Source: an uncultured Prevotella sp.
GTDB lineage: Bacteria; Bacteroidota; Bacteroidia; Bacteroidales; Bacteroidaceae
Reading direction: 5' to 3'
Assembly: GCA_905233555.1 (NCBI GenBank)
Contig: CAJODF010000001.1
Span: 62,001 to 126,000, forward strand
DNA length: 64,000 bases
Below, one piece after another: positions 24,538 through 32,981 of this stretch (positions are counted from its first letter, which is position 1; the number at the start of each line of letters is the position of its first letter). Position numbers and translations under genes: made by a program. Below the pieces are notes generated by a model that did not search any database, was not told where the DNA came from, and saw only the letters and a program-made list of their open reading frames with translations.

Positions 24538-25896
24538 TTACAGTAGTTCAGGCAGTTGGAAGAGTTTGTTACTGTTGCTGCCCTTGATGAGGATATAATA
24601 GCCCTCGGGACAATGCTCCCGGATAGCGGCCTTCACCTCTTCCACATCGTGGAATTTCCTGAAAGCACAGGGGATATCCTTGAAGTTGTCACCCACGAGC
24701 CATACCTCATCATAGCCTGCCTGTTCCAGATAGTTCACCATCTGACGGTGTTCCTTGTCGCTCTCAGTGCCCAGTTCGCCCATCTGTCCGAGGATGGCCA
24801 TCTTCTTGTCGGCCTGAATCAGGCTGAAGTTCTCTAAGGCCGCCTGCATGGAGGTGGGGTTGGCGTTGTAGGCATCTACTATCAGGTGGTTCTTCTCTGT
24901 AATGGTCATCTGACTGCGGTTGTTCGAAGGCACATAGTTCTCGAGGGCTTCACAGATTTTCTTGCGTTCCACGCCGAAGTTGATACCTACAGAGATGGCT
25001 GCTAGGAGATTGTCTATGTTATAGGCTCCGATGAGGTGTGTCTGTACCTTGTGCCATTTGGTGCTACGACCTTCTTCCTCCAATGTCATCAGTGGTTCGC
25101 GCCAACGGAACTTGAGGAAGGGATTGCACTCTATCACCTCACCACTGATACAGGCATACTGATTGTCGGGGCTGGTGGAGTAGGGGGTGAGCCAAATCTC
25201 CTCATCGTCGCCAATCTGATCCATCAGGTATTCGTTGTCGGCATTGATGAAGATAAGACCGTCCTCACGGGTACGGAGGAAATCATAGAGTTCGCACTTG
25301 GTCTTGATGACTCCTTCGAACGAGCCGAAACCCTGCAGGTGGGCACGACCCACGTTGGTGATGAGACCACAGGTAGGCTCTGCCGTTTCTACGAGGGTCT
25401 TGATATCGCCCGGATGACTGGCACCCATTTCAATCACGGCTATCTCATGCTCTTTCGTCAGACGGAACAGCGTCTTGGGTACACCCACGTCGTTGTTGAA
25501 GTTGCCCTGGGTGTAGAGTACGTTGTATTTCTGTGAGAGCACGGCAGCGACCAGTTCCTTCGTGGTGGTCTTGCCGTTGGTGCCAGTGATGCCGATGACG
25601 GGGATATCGAACTGACGACGGTGCTCACGGGCCAGGTCCTTGAAGGTCTGCAAGCAGTCATCGACGAGGATGAGGCGATCACTAGATATCCTAGGATCTC
25701 CTAGGTTCCCTAGGATTGCCTTGTCGTCTATAATTGCATAGGCACAACCCTTTTCCAAGGCCTGCAAGGCGAATTTGTTACCGTCGAACGACTCTCCTTT
25801 CAGGGCGAGGAAGATGCTTCCTTCAGGACAGTCACGACTGTCTGTCGTGATGCAGGGATGCTGCTGATAGAGGTTATATAGTTCCTTAATTTCCAT
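24538..25896 (-). CDS. murF: UDP-N-acetylmuramoyl-tripeptide--D-alanyl-D-alanine ligase
   Basis: A 452-residue Mur ligase that adds D-Ala-D-Ala to the UDP-MurNAc-tripeptide in the cytoplasm. Motifs seen: TDSRDCPEGSIFLALKGESFDG (N-terminal uridine-binding domain), the P-loop GITGTNGKTTTKEL, EMGASHPGDI (central domain), and VDAYNANPTSMQAAL, the Mur-ligase C-terminal signature. An insertion ILGNLGDPRISSD (around residue 62) is encoded by a run of CCTAGG palindromes and is probably not conserved. The promoter is the left half of the bidirectional element at 25914. murF leads into two exported unknowns. The expected mur/fts cluster is not here. Confidence 0.93.
   Translation of the reverse strand: MEIKELYNLYQQHPCITTDSRDCPEGSIFLALKGESFDGNKFALQALEKGCAYAIIDDKAILGNLGDPRISSDRLILVDDCLQTFKDLAREHRRQFDIPVIGITGTNGKTTTKELVAAVLSQKYNVLYTQGNFNNDVGVPKTLFRLTKEHEIAVIEMGASHPGDIKTLVETAEPTCGLITNVGRAHLQGFGSFEGVIKTKCELYDFLRTREDGLIFINADNEYLMDQIGDDEEIWLTPYSTSPDNQYACISGEVIECNPFLKFRWREPLMTLEEEGRSTKWHKVQTHLIGAYNIDNLLAAISVGINFGVERKKICEALENYVPSNNRSQMTITEKNHLIVDAYNANPTSMQAALENFSLIQADKKMAILGQMGELGTESDKEHRQMVNYLEQAGYDEVWLVGDNFKDIPCAFRKFHDVEEVKAAIREHCPEGYYILIKGSNSNKLFQLPELL
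25690..25714. repeat. Three CCTAGG palindromes within murF
   Basis: CCTAGG at 25690-25695, 25700-25705 and 25709-25714. They are read through in frame in a region of MurF that varies in length. Confidence 0.8.
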
Positions 25897-25913
25897 AAAC
25901 TTCGTAATTTTTG

Positions 25914-25978
25914 TGCAAAATTACAAAATAATTATGAATTATGAATTATGAATTATGAATTATTTCGTAACTTTGTAG
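25914..25978. promoter_or_regulatory. 65-bp palindromic bidirectional promoter element, copy B
   Basis: Aligned without gaps to copy A (13721-13785), 58 of 65 bases match and all seven differences are transitions. It carries a minus -7 box (TAATTTTG, 25916-25923) for murF and a plus -7 box (TAACTTTG, 25968-25975) for folP. The core has four ATGAATT units (25934-25961). The folP ATG lies only 10 bases past its -7 box. Confidence 0.8.
25934..25961. repeat. 7-bp tandem repeat core, four ATGAATT units
   Basis: Four identical ATGAATT units without gaps, in the middle of the divergent promoter element between murF and folP. Confidence 0.9.
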
Positions 25979-25984
25979 GCGAAT

Positions 25985-26773
25985 ATGGACTATACGTTGA
26001 ATGTACATGGTCTTCTGATGGACCTTGACGTGCCTCAAGTGATGGGTATCCTGAATGTGACACCCGACTCTTTCTATGCTGGGAGTCGCAGTCAGACGGA
26101 GGAAGCAATTGCCGCTCGCTGCCACCAGATTATCAGCGAAGGAGGTTCTCTCATCGATGTGGGTGCCTGTTCCACCCGTCCGGGTGCTGAGGTGGCATCT
26201 GAGGCGGAGGAGAGGGAACGGTTGCGCCTTGCTCTGGCTGTGGTGCGTCGCGAAATGCCTTCTGCCGTGGTTTCTGTCGATACCTTCCGTCCCGACGTGG
26301 CGCGGATGGTTGTAGAGGAGTATGGGGCCGATATCATCAACGATGTGAGCGAAGGTAGTCCGGAGATGTTCCGTATGGTGGCCCGTCTGGGAATACCTTA
26401 TATATTAATGTCTGTACAGCCTACGATGCGTGATACGCTGTTGACTTTTGCCCAAAAGGTACAGCAGTTGCGCGACTTCGGGGCCAAGGATATCATCCTT
26501 GATCCGGGCTTCGGCTTTGGTAAGACCCTAGAGCAGAATTACCAGATGATGAATGAGTTGGAGCAGTTGCAGACGATGGAACTTCCTGTGCTCGTAGGGG
26601 TCTCGCGTAAGTCGATGATCTACAAGAAGTTCGGTTGTACGCCCGATGAGTCGCTCAATGGTACGACGGCACTCAATACCATCGCTCTGATGAAGGGCGC
26701 CAGCATCCTCCGCGTACATGATGTGCGTGAGGCCGTGGAGTGTGTTAGCATCGTCCAGCAAATAAAATTGTAA
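25985..26773 (+). CDS. folP: Dihydropteroate synthase
   Basis: A 262-residue TIM-barrel enzyme of folate synthesis that joins 4-aminobenzoate to dihydropterin pyrophosphate; it is the sulfonamide target. Signatures seen: MGILNVTPDSFY, IDVGACSTRPGAE, VSVDTFRPDVA, INDVSEG, DPGFGFGKT and GVSRKSMI. The ATG at 25985 follows the -7 box by 10 bases, so the mRNA leader must be very short. cdaA starts 23 bases after its stop, across a 7-bp repeat. Confidence 0.95.
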   Translation: MDYTLNVHGLLMDLDVPQVMGILNVTPDSFYAGSRSQTEEAIAARCHQIISEGGSLIDVGACSTRPGAEVASEAEERERLRLALAVVRREMPSAVVSVDTFRPDVARMVVEEYGADIINDVSEGSPEMFRMVARLGIPYILMSVQPTMRDTLLTFAQKVQQLRDFGAKDIILDPGFGFGKTLEQNYQMMNELEQLQTMELPVLVGVSRKSMIYKKFGCTPDESLNGTTALNTIALMKGASILRVHDVREAVECVSIVQQIKL

Positions 26774-26792
26774 ATTGTTAAATAGTAAATTA
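26765..26792 (+). repeat. 7-bp tandem repeat between folP and cdaA
   Basis: AAATTGT, AAATTGT, TAAATAG, TAAATTA. It contains the folP stop codon and leads to the GTG start of cdaA. Confidence 0.75.
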
Positions 26793-26796
26793 TAAG

Positions 26797-27579
26797 GTGT
26801 TTTTTGAATTTGGCATAAAGGACGTCATCGACATATTACTGGTCGCTCTGATGTTGTTCTATATTTACCGGCTGATGCGTGAGTCGCGTTCGTTGAACGT
26901 GTTCATCGGCATCATGATGTTTGCCGCCCTTTGGTTGTTTGTCTCTCAGGTTCTGGAGATGCGTCTGTTGGGCTCCATCATGGATAAGTTGGTGAGTGTG
27001 GGTGTGATAGCGATGATTGTCATCTTCCAGGAAGACATCCGGAAGTTTCTCTATAACGTGGGTGCCCATCAGCGTATGAGAACCCTGTCCAAACTGTTCA
27101 CCTCGAAGAATAAAGAGCGTGAGGCAAAGATGGAGGTGATGACCACCATCATCCCGATCGTCATGGCTTCGCAGAATATGAGCCGTGGGAAGGTGGGTGC
27201 GTTGATTATCATTGAACGGAATGTGCCACTTGACGATATCATTGTGACTGGCGACCAGATTGATGCGAATGTCAACCAACAGTTGATAGAGAACATCTTC
27301 TTCAAGAACGCACCGCTTCACGACGGTGCCATGATCATTTCGAAGAAACGCATCAAGGCGGCAGGATGTATCCTGCCCGTGAGCCACGACCTGAGTATTC
27401 CCAAGGAACTGGGTCTGCGCCATCGTGCGGCCATGGGTGTCTCACAGGAGAGTGATGCCGTGGCAGTGGTGGTCAGCGAGGAGACGGGTGGCATCTCTGT
27501 GGCTATCAGGGGAGAGTTCCACTTGCGCCTGTCGGCAGAGGATCTGGAGAGCCTTTTGAGCAAGGAACTGGCAGAGTAA
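26797..27579 (+). CDS. cdaA: Diadenylate cyclase (c-di-AMP synthase), CdaA type
   Basis: A 260-residue protein with three N-terminal membrane helices and a DAC (DisA_N) domain that makes cyclic di-AMP from two ATP. The active-site motifs are visible as LHDGAMII (DGA) and LRHRAAMG (RHR). The membrane part (residues 7-75) and the linker helix before the DAC domain match CdaA rather than DisA. The start is GTG at 26797. It lies directly behind folP; the folP-cdaA pairing is, as I recall, common in Bacteroidetes. No c-di-AMP phosphodiesterase is seen in the window. Confidence 0.92.
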   Translation: MFFEFGIKDVIDILLVALMLFYIYRLMRESRSLNVFIGIMMFAALWLFVSQVLEMRLLGSIMDKLVSVGVIAMIVIFQEDIRKFLYNVGAHQRMRTLSKLFTSKNKEREAKMEVMTTIIPIVMASQNMSRGKVGALIIIERNVPLDDIIVTGDQIDANVNQQLIENIFFKNAPLHDGAMIISKKRIKAAGCILPVSHDLSIPKELGLRHRAAMGVSQESDAVAVVVSEETGGISVAIRGEFHLRLSAEDLESLLSKELAE

Positions 27580-27616
27580 TGAATCAATTTTCAAAACAAT
27601 TAAATATAAACAGACT

Positions 27617-28627
27617 ATGGATTTATTAAGTCAAATTGTTGCGCGTGCCAAGTCAAACAAGCAGCGCATCGTGCTCCCCGAGGCTACAGAGGAGCGTACA
27701 CTTCGTGCAGCCGACAGAGTGTTGGCTGACGATATTGCAGACATCATCCTGTTGGGTAATCCTGACGAGATCAATAAACTCGCTGCAGAGTGGGGACTGA
27801 CCCATATCGGTCAGGCTACCATCATTGATCCGGAGAACAGTCCGAAGGCTGAGGAATATGCTGAGAAACTGGCAGAGTTGCGCAAGAGCAAGGGCATGAC
27901 CATCGAGGAAGCCCGTAAGTTGGTGAAGAACCCGCTCTACTATGGTTGTATGATTATCAAGACGGAAGGTGCTGACGGACAGATTTCCGGTGCCCTTTCT
28001 ACCACAGGCGACACCCTGCGTCCTGCCCTGCAGATCATCAAGTGTGCCCCTGGCATCACCTGCGTGAGTGGCGGTCTGCTGCTTATCTCGAAGCAGAAGC
28101 AATATGGCGAGGACGGTGTGCTCGTAGTGGCTGACGTGGCTGTGACGCCGATGCCTGATGCAAATCAGTTGGCACAGATTGCTGTCTGCACAGCTCAGAT
28201 GGCAAAGGCCGTGGCTGGTTTCGAGGATCCCCGTGTGGCTATGTTGAGTTTCTCGACGAAGGGTTCTGCCAAGCACGAGGTATGCGACAAGGTGATTGAG
28301 GCTACCCGTTTGGCCAAGGAGATGGCGCCCGACCTGAAGATCGATGGTGAACTCCAGGCTGATGCTGCCCTTGTTCCGTCAGTCGGTGCCAAGAAGGCGC
28401 CCGGTTCTGACATCGCCGGTAAGGCCAATGTGCTCGTATTCCCCAACCTTGAGGTAGGAAACATCGGTTATAAGATGGTACAGCGTTTAGGTGATGCCAT
28501 TGCCATCGGTCCTGTGTTGCAGGGTATTGCCCGTCCTGTCAACGACCTCTCCCGTGGTTGTTCGGTGGATGACATCTATTATATGGTTGCCATTACCGCC
28601 TGCCAGGCTATGGATGCGAAGAAGTGA
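27617..28627 (+). CDS. pta: Phosphate acetyltransferase
   Basis: A 336-residue phosphotransacetylase that interconverts acetyl-CoA and acetyl phosphate. It is the short form without the N-terminal regulatory domain of E. coli Pta. Typical segments are RIVLPEATEERTLRAADRVL near the N-terminus, GQISGALSTTGDTLRPALQ in the middle, and DGELQADAALVPSVGAKKAP plus LVFPNLEVGNIGYKMVQR near the end. It lies 36 bases before ackA, joined by a 7-bp repeat, forming the usual acetate/ATP-generating pair of fermentation. Confidence 0.95.
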   Translation: MDLLSQIVARAKSNKQRIVLPEATEERTLRAADRVLADDIADIILLGNPDEINKLAAEWGLTHIGQATIIDPENSPKAEEYAEKLAELRKSKGMTIEEARKLVKNPLYYGCMIIKTEGADGQISGALSTTGDTLRPALQIIKCAPGITCVSGGLLLISKQKQYGEDGVLVVADVAVTPMPDANQLAQIAVCTAQMAKAVAGFEDPRVAMLSFSTKGSAKHEVCDKVIEATRLAKEMAPDLKIDGELQADAALVPSVGAKKAPGSDIAGKANVLVFPNLEVGNIGYKMVQRLGDAIAIGPVLQGIARPVNDLSRGCSVDDIYYMVAITACQAMDAKK

Positions 28628-28658
28628 GAAGTGAAAAGTGAACAGTGAATAGTTAAGA
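28624..28658 (+). repeat. 7-bp tandem repeat between pta and ackA
   Basis: GTGAGAA, GTGAAAA, GTGAACA, GTGAATA, GTTAAGA. The pta stop lies in the first unit. Confidence 0.9.
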
Positions 28659-28662
28659 AGTT

Positions 28663-29856
28663 ATGAAGATATTAGTATTGAATTGTGGCTCTTCGTCGAT
28701 CAAGTACGCCCTGTACAACATGGACGACAAGAGCGTGATGACCAGTGGCGGTGCTGAGCGTGTGGGCTTGGACGGTGCCTTTGTCAAGGTGAAACTGGCC
28801 AATGGCGAGAAGAAACAGATCATGCACGACATCCCCGAACATACCGAGGGTGTGAAGTTCATCTTCTCATTGCTCACCGATCCTGAGATTGGAGTTATCA
28901 AGAGTCTCGACGAAATTGATGCTGTGGGTCATCGTATGGTGCATGGTGGCGAGAAGTTCAATAAGTCTGTCATCCTGACCGACGAGGTGCTGAAGACCTT
29001 TGAGGCGTGTTCTGATCTGGCGCCGTTGCACAACCCAGCCAACCTGAAGGGTGTGAATGCCGTGAAGGAACTGATGCCGGGTCTGCCGCAGGTGGGCGTC
29101 TTTGATACCGCATTCCACCAGACCATGCCGCCTAAGGCATATATGTACGCCATTCCTTACGAACTCTATGAGAAGTACGGCATCCGCCGCTACGGTTTCC
29201 ACGGAACCAGCCATCGTTATGTGTCTGCCCGTGCCTGTGAGTTCCTGGGCATCCCCGCTGAGGGCACGAAGATGGTGACCTGTCACGTTGGTAATGGTGG
29301 TTCGATTGCTGCCGTCGTCGATGGCAAGTGTATTGACACTTCAATGGGTCTTACCCCGTTGGAGGGCCTGATGATGGGAACCCGTGCCGGTGATATCGAT
29401 GGTGGCGCTATCACGTTTATCGAAAAGAAACTCGGTTTGGATGCCGATGGCATGAGCAACCTGCTCAACAAGAAGAGTGGTGTGGCTGGTCTGACGGGCG
29501 GCTCTTCCGATATGCGTGATTTGGAGAGTGCTGCCAAGAGTGGTGACGAGCGTGCCAAACTGGCTCAGGATATGTATTTCTACCGCATCAAGAAATATAT
29601 CGGTGCCTACGCTGCTGCGATGGGTGGCCTCGACGTGGTGGTGTTCACTGCCGGTGTCGGTGAGAACCAGATCAGCATGCGTTCTGAGGTGTGTAAGAAC
29701 ATGGAGTTCCTCGGCATCAAGTTCGACGAGGAGAAGAATAAGGTACGTGGAGAAGAGGTGGTCATCTCTGCCGACGACTCGAAGGTAAAAGTCGTTGTCA
29801 TTCCTACCGATGAGGAACTGATGATTGCCACCGACACGATGAATCTCCTGAAGTAA
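28663..29856 (+). CDS. ackA: Acetate kinase
   Basis: A 397-residue enzyme of the ASKHA fold that makes ATP and acetate from acetyl phosphate. Signatures: LVLNCGSSSIKYALYN at the N-terminus (acetate/propionate kinase signature 1), YGFHGTSHRYVSARA (signature 2), DTSMGLTPLEGLMMGTRAGD and FTAGVGENQISMRSEVC. The catalytic Arg and Asp positions are kept (HRMVHGGE, FDTAFHQTMP). It forms an operon with pta and is followed by a strong terminator. Confidence 0.96.
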   Translation: MKILVLNCGSSSIKYALYNMDDKSVMTSGGAERVGLDGAFVKVKLANGEKKQIMHDIPEHTEGVKFIFSLLTDPEIGVIKSLDEIDAVGHRMVHGGEKFNKSVILTDEVLKTFEACSDLAPLHNPANLKGVNAVKELMPGLPQVGVFDTAFHQTMPPKAYMYAIPYELYEKYGIRRYGFHGTSHRYVSARACEFLGIPAEGTKMVTCHVGNGGSIAAVVDGKCIDTSMGLTPLEGLMMGTRAGDIDGGAITFIEKKLGLDADGMSNLLNKKSGVAGLTGGSSDMRDLESAAKSGDERAKLAQDMYFYRIKKYIGAYAAAMGGLDVVVFTAGVGENQISMRSEVCKNMEFLGIKFDEEKNKVRGEEVVISADDSKVKVVVIPTDEELMIATDTMNLLK

Positions 29857-29877
29857 CCCAAACCTCTACTCACATTT

Positions 29878-29920
29878 AGGGAAATCCCGCAACACAATTC
29901 GGGATTTCCCTTTGTTTTTC
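29878..29920 (+). terminator. Terminator of pta-ackA
   Basis: AGGGAAATCCCG (29878-29889) pairs perfectly with CGGGATTTCCCT (29900-29911) around a 10-base loop. TTGTTTTTC follows, and also overlaps the -33 region of the next promoter. Confidence 0.88.
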
Positions 29921-29942
29921 CCCTTTCTTTGCCGTACCTTTG
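29912..29942 (+). promoter_or_regulatory. Promoter of the small lipoprotein gene
   Basis: TTG (29912-29914), 20 bases, then TACCTTTG (29935-29942). Confidence 0.7.
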
Positions 29943-29994
29943 CAGTGTGATAATTAAACAAATGTCGAACTAAAGATATAGAAAGGGTACAATT

Positions 29995-30552
29995 ATGAAG
30001 AAGATCTACACAATGCTGATGATGGCGATGATGGCACTGACCTTCACCTCTTGCGAGGATGAATTTATCGCCGACACCCTTGAGGGAACTTGGAGTGGAA
30101 ACATGTTTATTTCCTCTTACTGGGATGGCAGGACATACGATATCACTCGTTCGGAGATTACCTTCGAGATAGATCCGTTCCGTTTTACCAAAGGCTCGGG
30201 CTACTGGGTGGACTATTATAGCCATGCTCCTTGGGACTATGTGGCCAACCATATTGACTGGTCTGTCAGGAACGGTGTCATCTACATCTATTTCATCGAG
30301 GATGGCGATAGGATAGAAATCCACGACTATCACCTCAACTCCAAGCGTTTCTATGGCACGATCTACGATGGTGACAATCTGGTCGATTTCGAACTCTACT
30401 GCGTGAGCCGTCCGCGTTACGATGACTACTGCTGGGGCTTCGACAGTTGGTACGACGATTACTACTGGGCACGCACCCGCTCTGGCGAAGCCGACAGCAC
30501 CAAGGTGATGGAGAAGCCGAAGCGCTTTGTGAATCCTGAACTGAAGAAATAA
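29995..30552 (+). CDS. Small aromatic-rich lipoprotein, unknown function
   Basis: A 185-residue lipoprotein. The signal peptide ends at ALTFTSC (C20), followed by EDE. The mature part is beta-rich and unusually full of Tyr, Trp and Asp (YWVDYYSHAPWDY, WYDDYYWARTRSG). The pattern LEGTWSGNMF near residue 30, followed by strands ending FELYCVS, resembles lipocalin-like calycin domains that Bacteroidetes use in small lipoproteins. This is a weak inference. It is a single-gene unit with its own promoter and a shared terminator. Confidence 0.65.
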   Translation: MKKIYTMLMMAMMALTFTSCEDEFIADTLEGTWSGNMFISSYWDGRTYDITRSEITFEIDPFRFTKGSGYWVDYYSHAPWDYVANHIDWSVRNGVIYIYFIEDGDRIEIHDYHLNSKRFYGTIYDGDNLVDFELYCVSRPRYDDYCWGFDSWYDDYYWARTRSGEADSTKVMEKPKRFVNPELKK

Positions 30553-30554
30553 AA

Positions 30555-30583
30555 AGAAAGCCGTTCAGATCGAGCGGCTTTCT
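30555..30583. terminator. Bidirectional terminator between the small lipoprotein and kdgK
   Basis: AGAAAGCCG (30555-30563) pairs with CGGCTTTCT (30575-30583). T residues lie on one side and A residues on the other. Confidence 0.82.
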
Positions 30584-31642
30584 TTATGCTATTGTCTTGT
30601 AGAGGGTCGTCGCATTGTGACGGCCCTCCATCACGTCGAGGATTTCCTCTTCCGATGATAGGTTGAAGTCGCCGGGGATGGTATTCTTCAGGGCTGCAGC
30701 AGCGAGCGAGTAGTTCAGTTGCTGCTGTCTGTCGTTGGGGAAGAGACTGACGGCATGGAGCCAACCACCCATGAAGGCATCGCCCACACCAACGGGATCC
30801 ACCACGTCGGGGATATCGATGATGGGTGCCTGCAACAATTTCCCTTCTGTCCAGAGCAGGGCTGTGAGGGTGTGATGACTCGACGATACAATATTGCGCA
30901 TACCCATCATCCAGTGTTTCAGACGGGGATACTGGGCGTGCAGTTCGTCGAACCACTCGCCGTATTCCTTCATCTGCATCTCGAAGTTGGAGTCGGTGGC
31001 GGTGAAGGGAGGCTGGGGATGCTGCGAGAGCCAGTCGAATTCGATGGCGTCGCCAAACATCATATCGCAACGGGAGAGCATCTTGCTCAGTGTCTCACGG
31101 GGAGTCGCCCCCTCGTATTTCCACAGGTTCTTGCGGTAGTTGATATCAAAGCAGACGGTCACACCCAGTTCGTCGGCAATGTCCAAGGCCTCGAAGGTGG
31201 CTGCCGCAGCCTGTTGGGAAATGGCAGCGGTAATGCCCGATACGCAGAAGTAGGCACAGTCCTTCAGTATCTCGCGCCAGGGAATCATACCCGGCTTCAG
31301 GTCATAGTAGGCTGAACCGCTACGGTCATAGATCACCTTGGCAGCCCGCATACCTGCAGGTGGCTCGAAATAATAGGTACCGATGCGTTGACCGCCATAG
31401 AGTACATGACTTGTATCCACGCCCAACTGGGCCAGGTTCATGGCACCGGCATGACCCACGGGGGTGTCCGGCAGACGGGTGATATATGTCACATTCTCGC
31501 CCTGCGATGCCAGCGATACTGCCACATTGGCCTCACTGCCACCATACTTGCTGGTAAACATATCCCCCTGCGTCAGTCGCAGATGGTCTGGCTTTGAGAA
31601 TCGGAGCAACAACTCTCCGAAAGTTACAATCTTCTTGCTCAT
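30584..31642 (-). CDS. kdgK: 2-dehydro-3-deoxygluconokinase (PfkB family)
   Basis: A 352-residue ribokinase-family sugar kinase. The N-terminal KIVTFGELLLRFSKPDHLRL and FTSKYGGSEANVAVSLA and the ATP-site motif DPVGVGDAFMGGWLHA (signature 2, catalytic Asp) are seen. The motif GTYYFEPPAGMRAAKVIYDR matches KDG kinases, which phosphorylate 2-keto-3-deoxygluconate from pectin or uronate breakdown. The partner KDPG aldolase (kdgA/eda) is not in the window. It lies 52 bases after lpxH on the same strand. Confidence 0.82.
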   Translation of the reverse strand: MSKKIVTFGELLLRFSKPDHLRLTQGDMFTSKYGGSEANVAVSLASQGENVTYITRLPDTPVGHAGAMNLAQLGVDTSHVLYGGQRIGTYYFEPPAGMRAAKVIYDRSGSAYYDLKPGMIPWREILKDCAYFCVSGITAAISQQAAAATFEALDIADELGVTVCFDINYRKNLWKYEGATPRETLSKMLSRCDMMFGDAIEFDWLSQHPQPPFTATDSNFEMQMKEYGEWFDELHAQYPRLKHWMMGMRNIVSSSHHTLTALLWTEGKLLQAPIIDIPDVVDPVGVGDAFMGGWLHAVSLFPNDRQQQLNYSLAAAALKNTIPGDFNLSSEEEILDVMEGRHNATTLYKTIA

Positions 31643-31694
31643 ATAGTTTAGTTTTCCCTTCTTCCCTTCTTACTTTTTTACCTTTTTACCTTTT

Positions 31695-32459
31695 CTACGG
31701 TTGGCTTTCGCCCTCAATATATTGCGACGTGAGTAGATGCTCACCATCATAGACCACGTAGGAGAACTGGGTGATCCAGTCACCAAGAATAATCATCCGG
31801 GCTTTTTTCGTCAGTTGCAAATCCACCTCGATATGACGGTGGCCATAGATGAAATAATCCACATTGGGGTGATATTGGATATATTTCTTCGTGTAGAGCA
31901 CCAGATGCTCGCGACTCTCGCCCATATAGGGAGGTTCCTCGTTGTTGGGGCGCTTCAGCCTACTGTGCTTGGCCCAATTCAGTCCGAACCACATACCCCA
32001 GCGGGGATGCAGAGCGGAAAAGGCCCATTGGCAGGTCTTATTGTGGAAGATGCTCTTGATCAGTTTGAAGTTCTTGTTGGGATCGCCGAGTCCGTCGCCG
32101 TGAGCCAGGAAGAAGATCTTTCCGTAGATCTCCGTTGTTTCGGGCTGCTTATGCAGGATGACGCCACATTCCTTTTCCAAGTATTCGTAGGCCCAGATAT
32201 CGTGATTGCCTGTGAAGTAATGCACCTCCACACCCATGTCCGTCAGTTCGGAGATCTTTCCCAAGAAACGGGTGAAGCCCTTAGGCACCACGTATTTGTA
32301 TTCGTACCAGAAGTCGAACATATCGCCGAGCAGATACACGGCTGCCGCTTTTTCCTTGATGGAGTCAAGGAAACGTACCAACCGTCGCTCCTGCATCCTC
32401 TGGTGCGGAACCGCCAGCGACCCAAGATGGGCATCAGATAAGAAATATATCGGTTTCAT
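31695..32459 (-). CDS. lpxH: UDP-2,3-diacylglucosamine diphosphatase
   Basis: A 254-residue calcineurin-type metallophosphoesterase of the LpxH family, which makes lipid X in lipid A synthesis at the inner membrane. Metal ligands are seen in order: SDAHLGS, LLGDMFDFW, TGNHDIW, LAHGDGLG and YGHRHIEVDL. The length matches Bacteroidetes LpxH. It is separated by only 2 bases from the DUF59 gene upstream and stands before kdgK, giving a three-gene operon with no obvious shared pathway. Confidence 0.87.
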   Translation of the reverse strand: MKPIYFLSDAHLGSLAVPHQRMQERRLVRFLDSIKEKAAAVYLLGDMFDFWYEYKYVVPKGFTRFLGKISELTDMGVEVHYFTGNHDIWAYEYLEKECGVILHKQPETTEIYGKIFFLAHGDGLGDPNKNFKLIKSIFHNKTCQWAFSALHPRWGMWFGLNWAKHSRLKRPNNEEPPYMGESREHLVLYTKKYIQYHPNVDYFIYGHRHIEVDLQLTKKARMIILGDWITQFSYVVYDGEHLLTSQYIEGESQP

Positions 32460-32461
32460 CT

Positions 32462-32782
32462 TTAATCAAATCCAAGTTCGACGCGGGCTTCTTCACTCAT
32501 CATACTTTGATCCCAGGCAGGCTCGAACACCAAGTTGACATTGGCTCCCTTGATGCCCTCGACACTCTCCACCTTTGTACGCACATCTTCTAAGATATAG
32601 TCCGCCGCAGGACAGTTCGGTGCAGTAAAAGTCATCTCTAATTCCACCGTGCTGTCTTCTTGCACATCAATCTTATAGATCATTCCCAAGTCATAGATAT
32701 TGACGGGAATCTCCGGATCATAGACCGTCTTCAACACATCCACAATCCGTTCCTCAAGCAATGTCTTTTCCTCTTGCGTCAT
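32462..32782 (-). CDS. DUF59/MIP18 family iron-sulphur assembly protein (SufT/PaaD-like)
   Basis: A 106-residue single-domain protein. It has the family core DPEIPVNIYDLGMIYKI and the conserved cysteine motif TAPNCPAADYI. Relatives (SufT, MIP18, the PaaD N-terminal part) help mature Fe-S proteins in the cytoplasm. The C-terminal EPAWDQSMMSEEARVELGFD is also typical. It is the first gene of the operon and has its own promoter at 32806-32837. Confidence 0.87.
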   Translation of the reverse strand: MTQEEKTLLEERIVDVLKTVYDPEIPVNIYDLGMIYKIDVQEDSTVELEMTFTAPNCPAADYILEDVRTKVESVEGIKGANVNLVFEPAWDQSMMSEEARVELGFD

Positions 32783-32805
32783 TCCTTCATTTTCTTTTCA
32801 GTCGG

Positions 32806-32837
32806 CAAAGGTAGTGCAAATTGAGCGAAATACCAAA
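32806..32837 (-). promoter_or_regulatory. Promoter of the DUF59-lpxH-kdgK operon
   Basis: On the minus strand, TTTGG (-33 region, plus 32833-32837) is followed by 20 bases and then TACCTTTG (plus 32806-32813). The -33/spacer part, plus strand AAATTGAGCGAAATACCAAA (32818-32837), is repeated 19/20 at the efp promoter. Confidence 0.75.
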
Positions 32838-32887
32838 GAAAAAGCAGAAAAGTATAAAGTTATTCTGATAATTTCTTTTGTTTTTTC

Positions 32888-32918
32888 TTGTCTGTTTCAT
32901 TTTTATTCATTATCTTTG
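32888..32918 (+). promoter_or_regulatory. Promoter of the 477-residue lipoprotein gene
   Basis: TTG (32888-32890), 20 bases, then TATCTTTG (32911-32918). The leader is about 60 bases. Confidence 0.75.
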
Positions 32919-32981
32919 CAACCAAAAGAATAAGAATAGCAGCAAAGATAACTTTATTACTAATCATTTAATTCAATCAAC

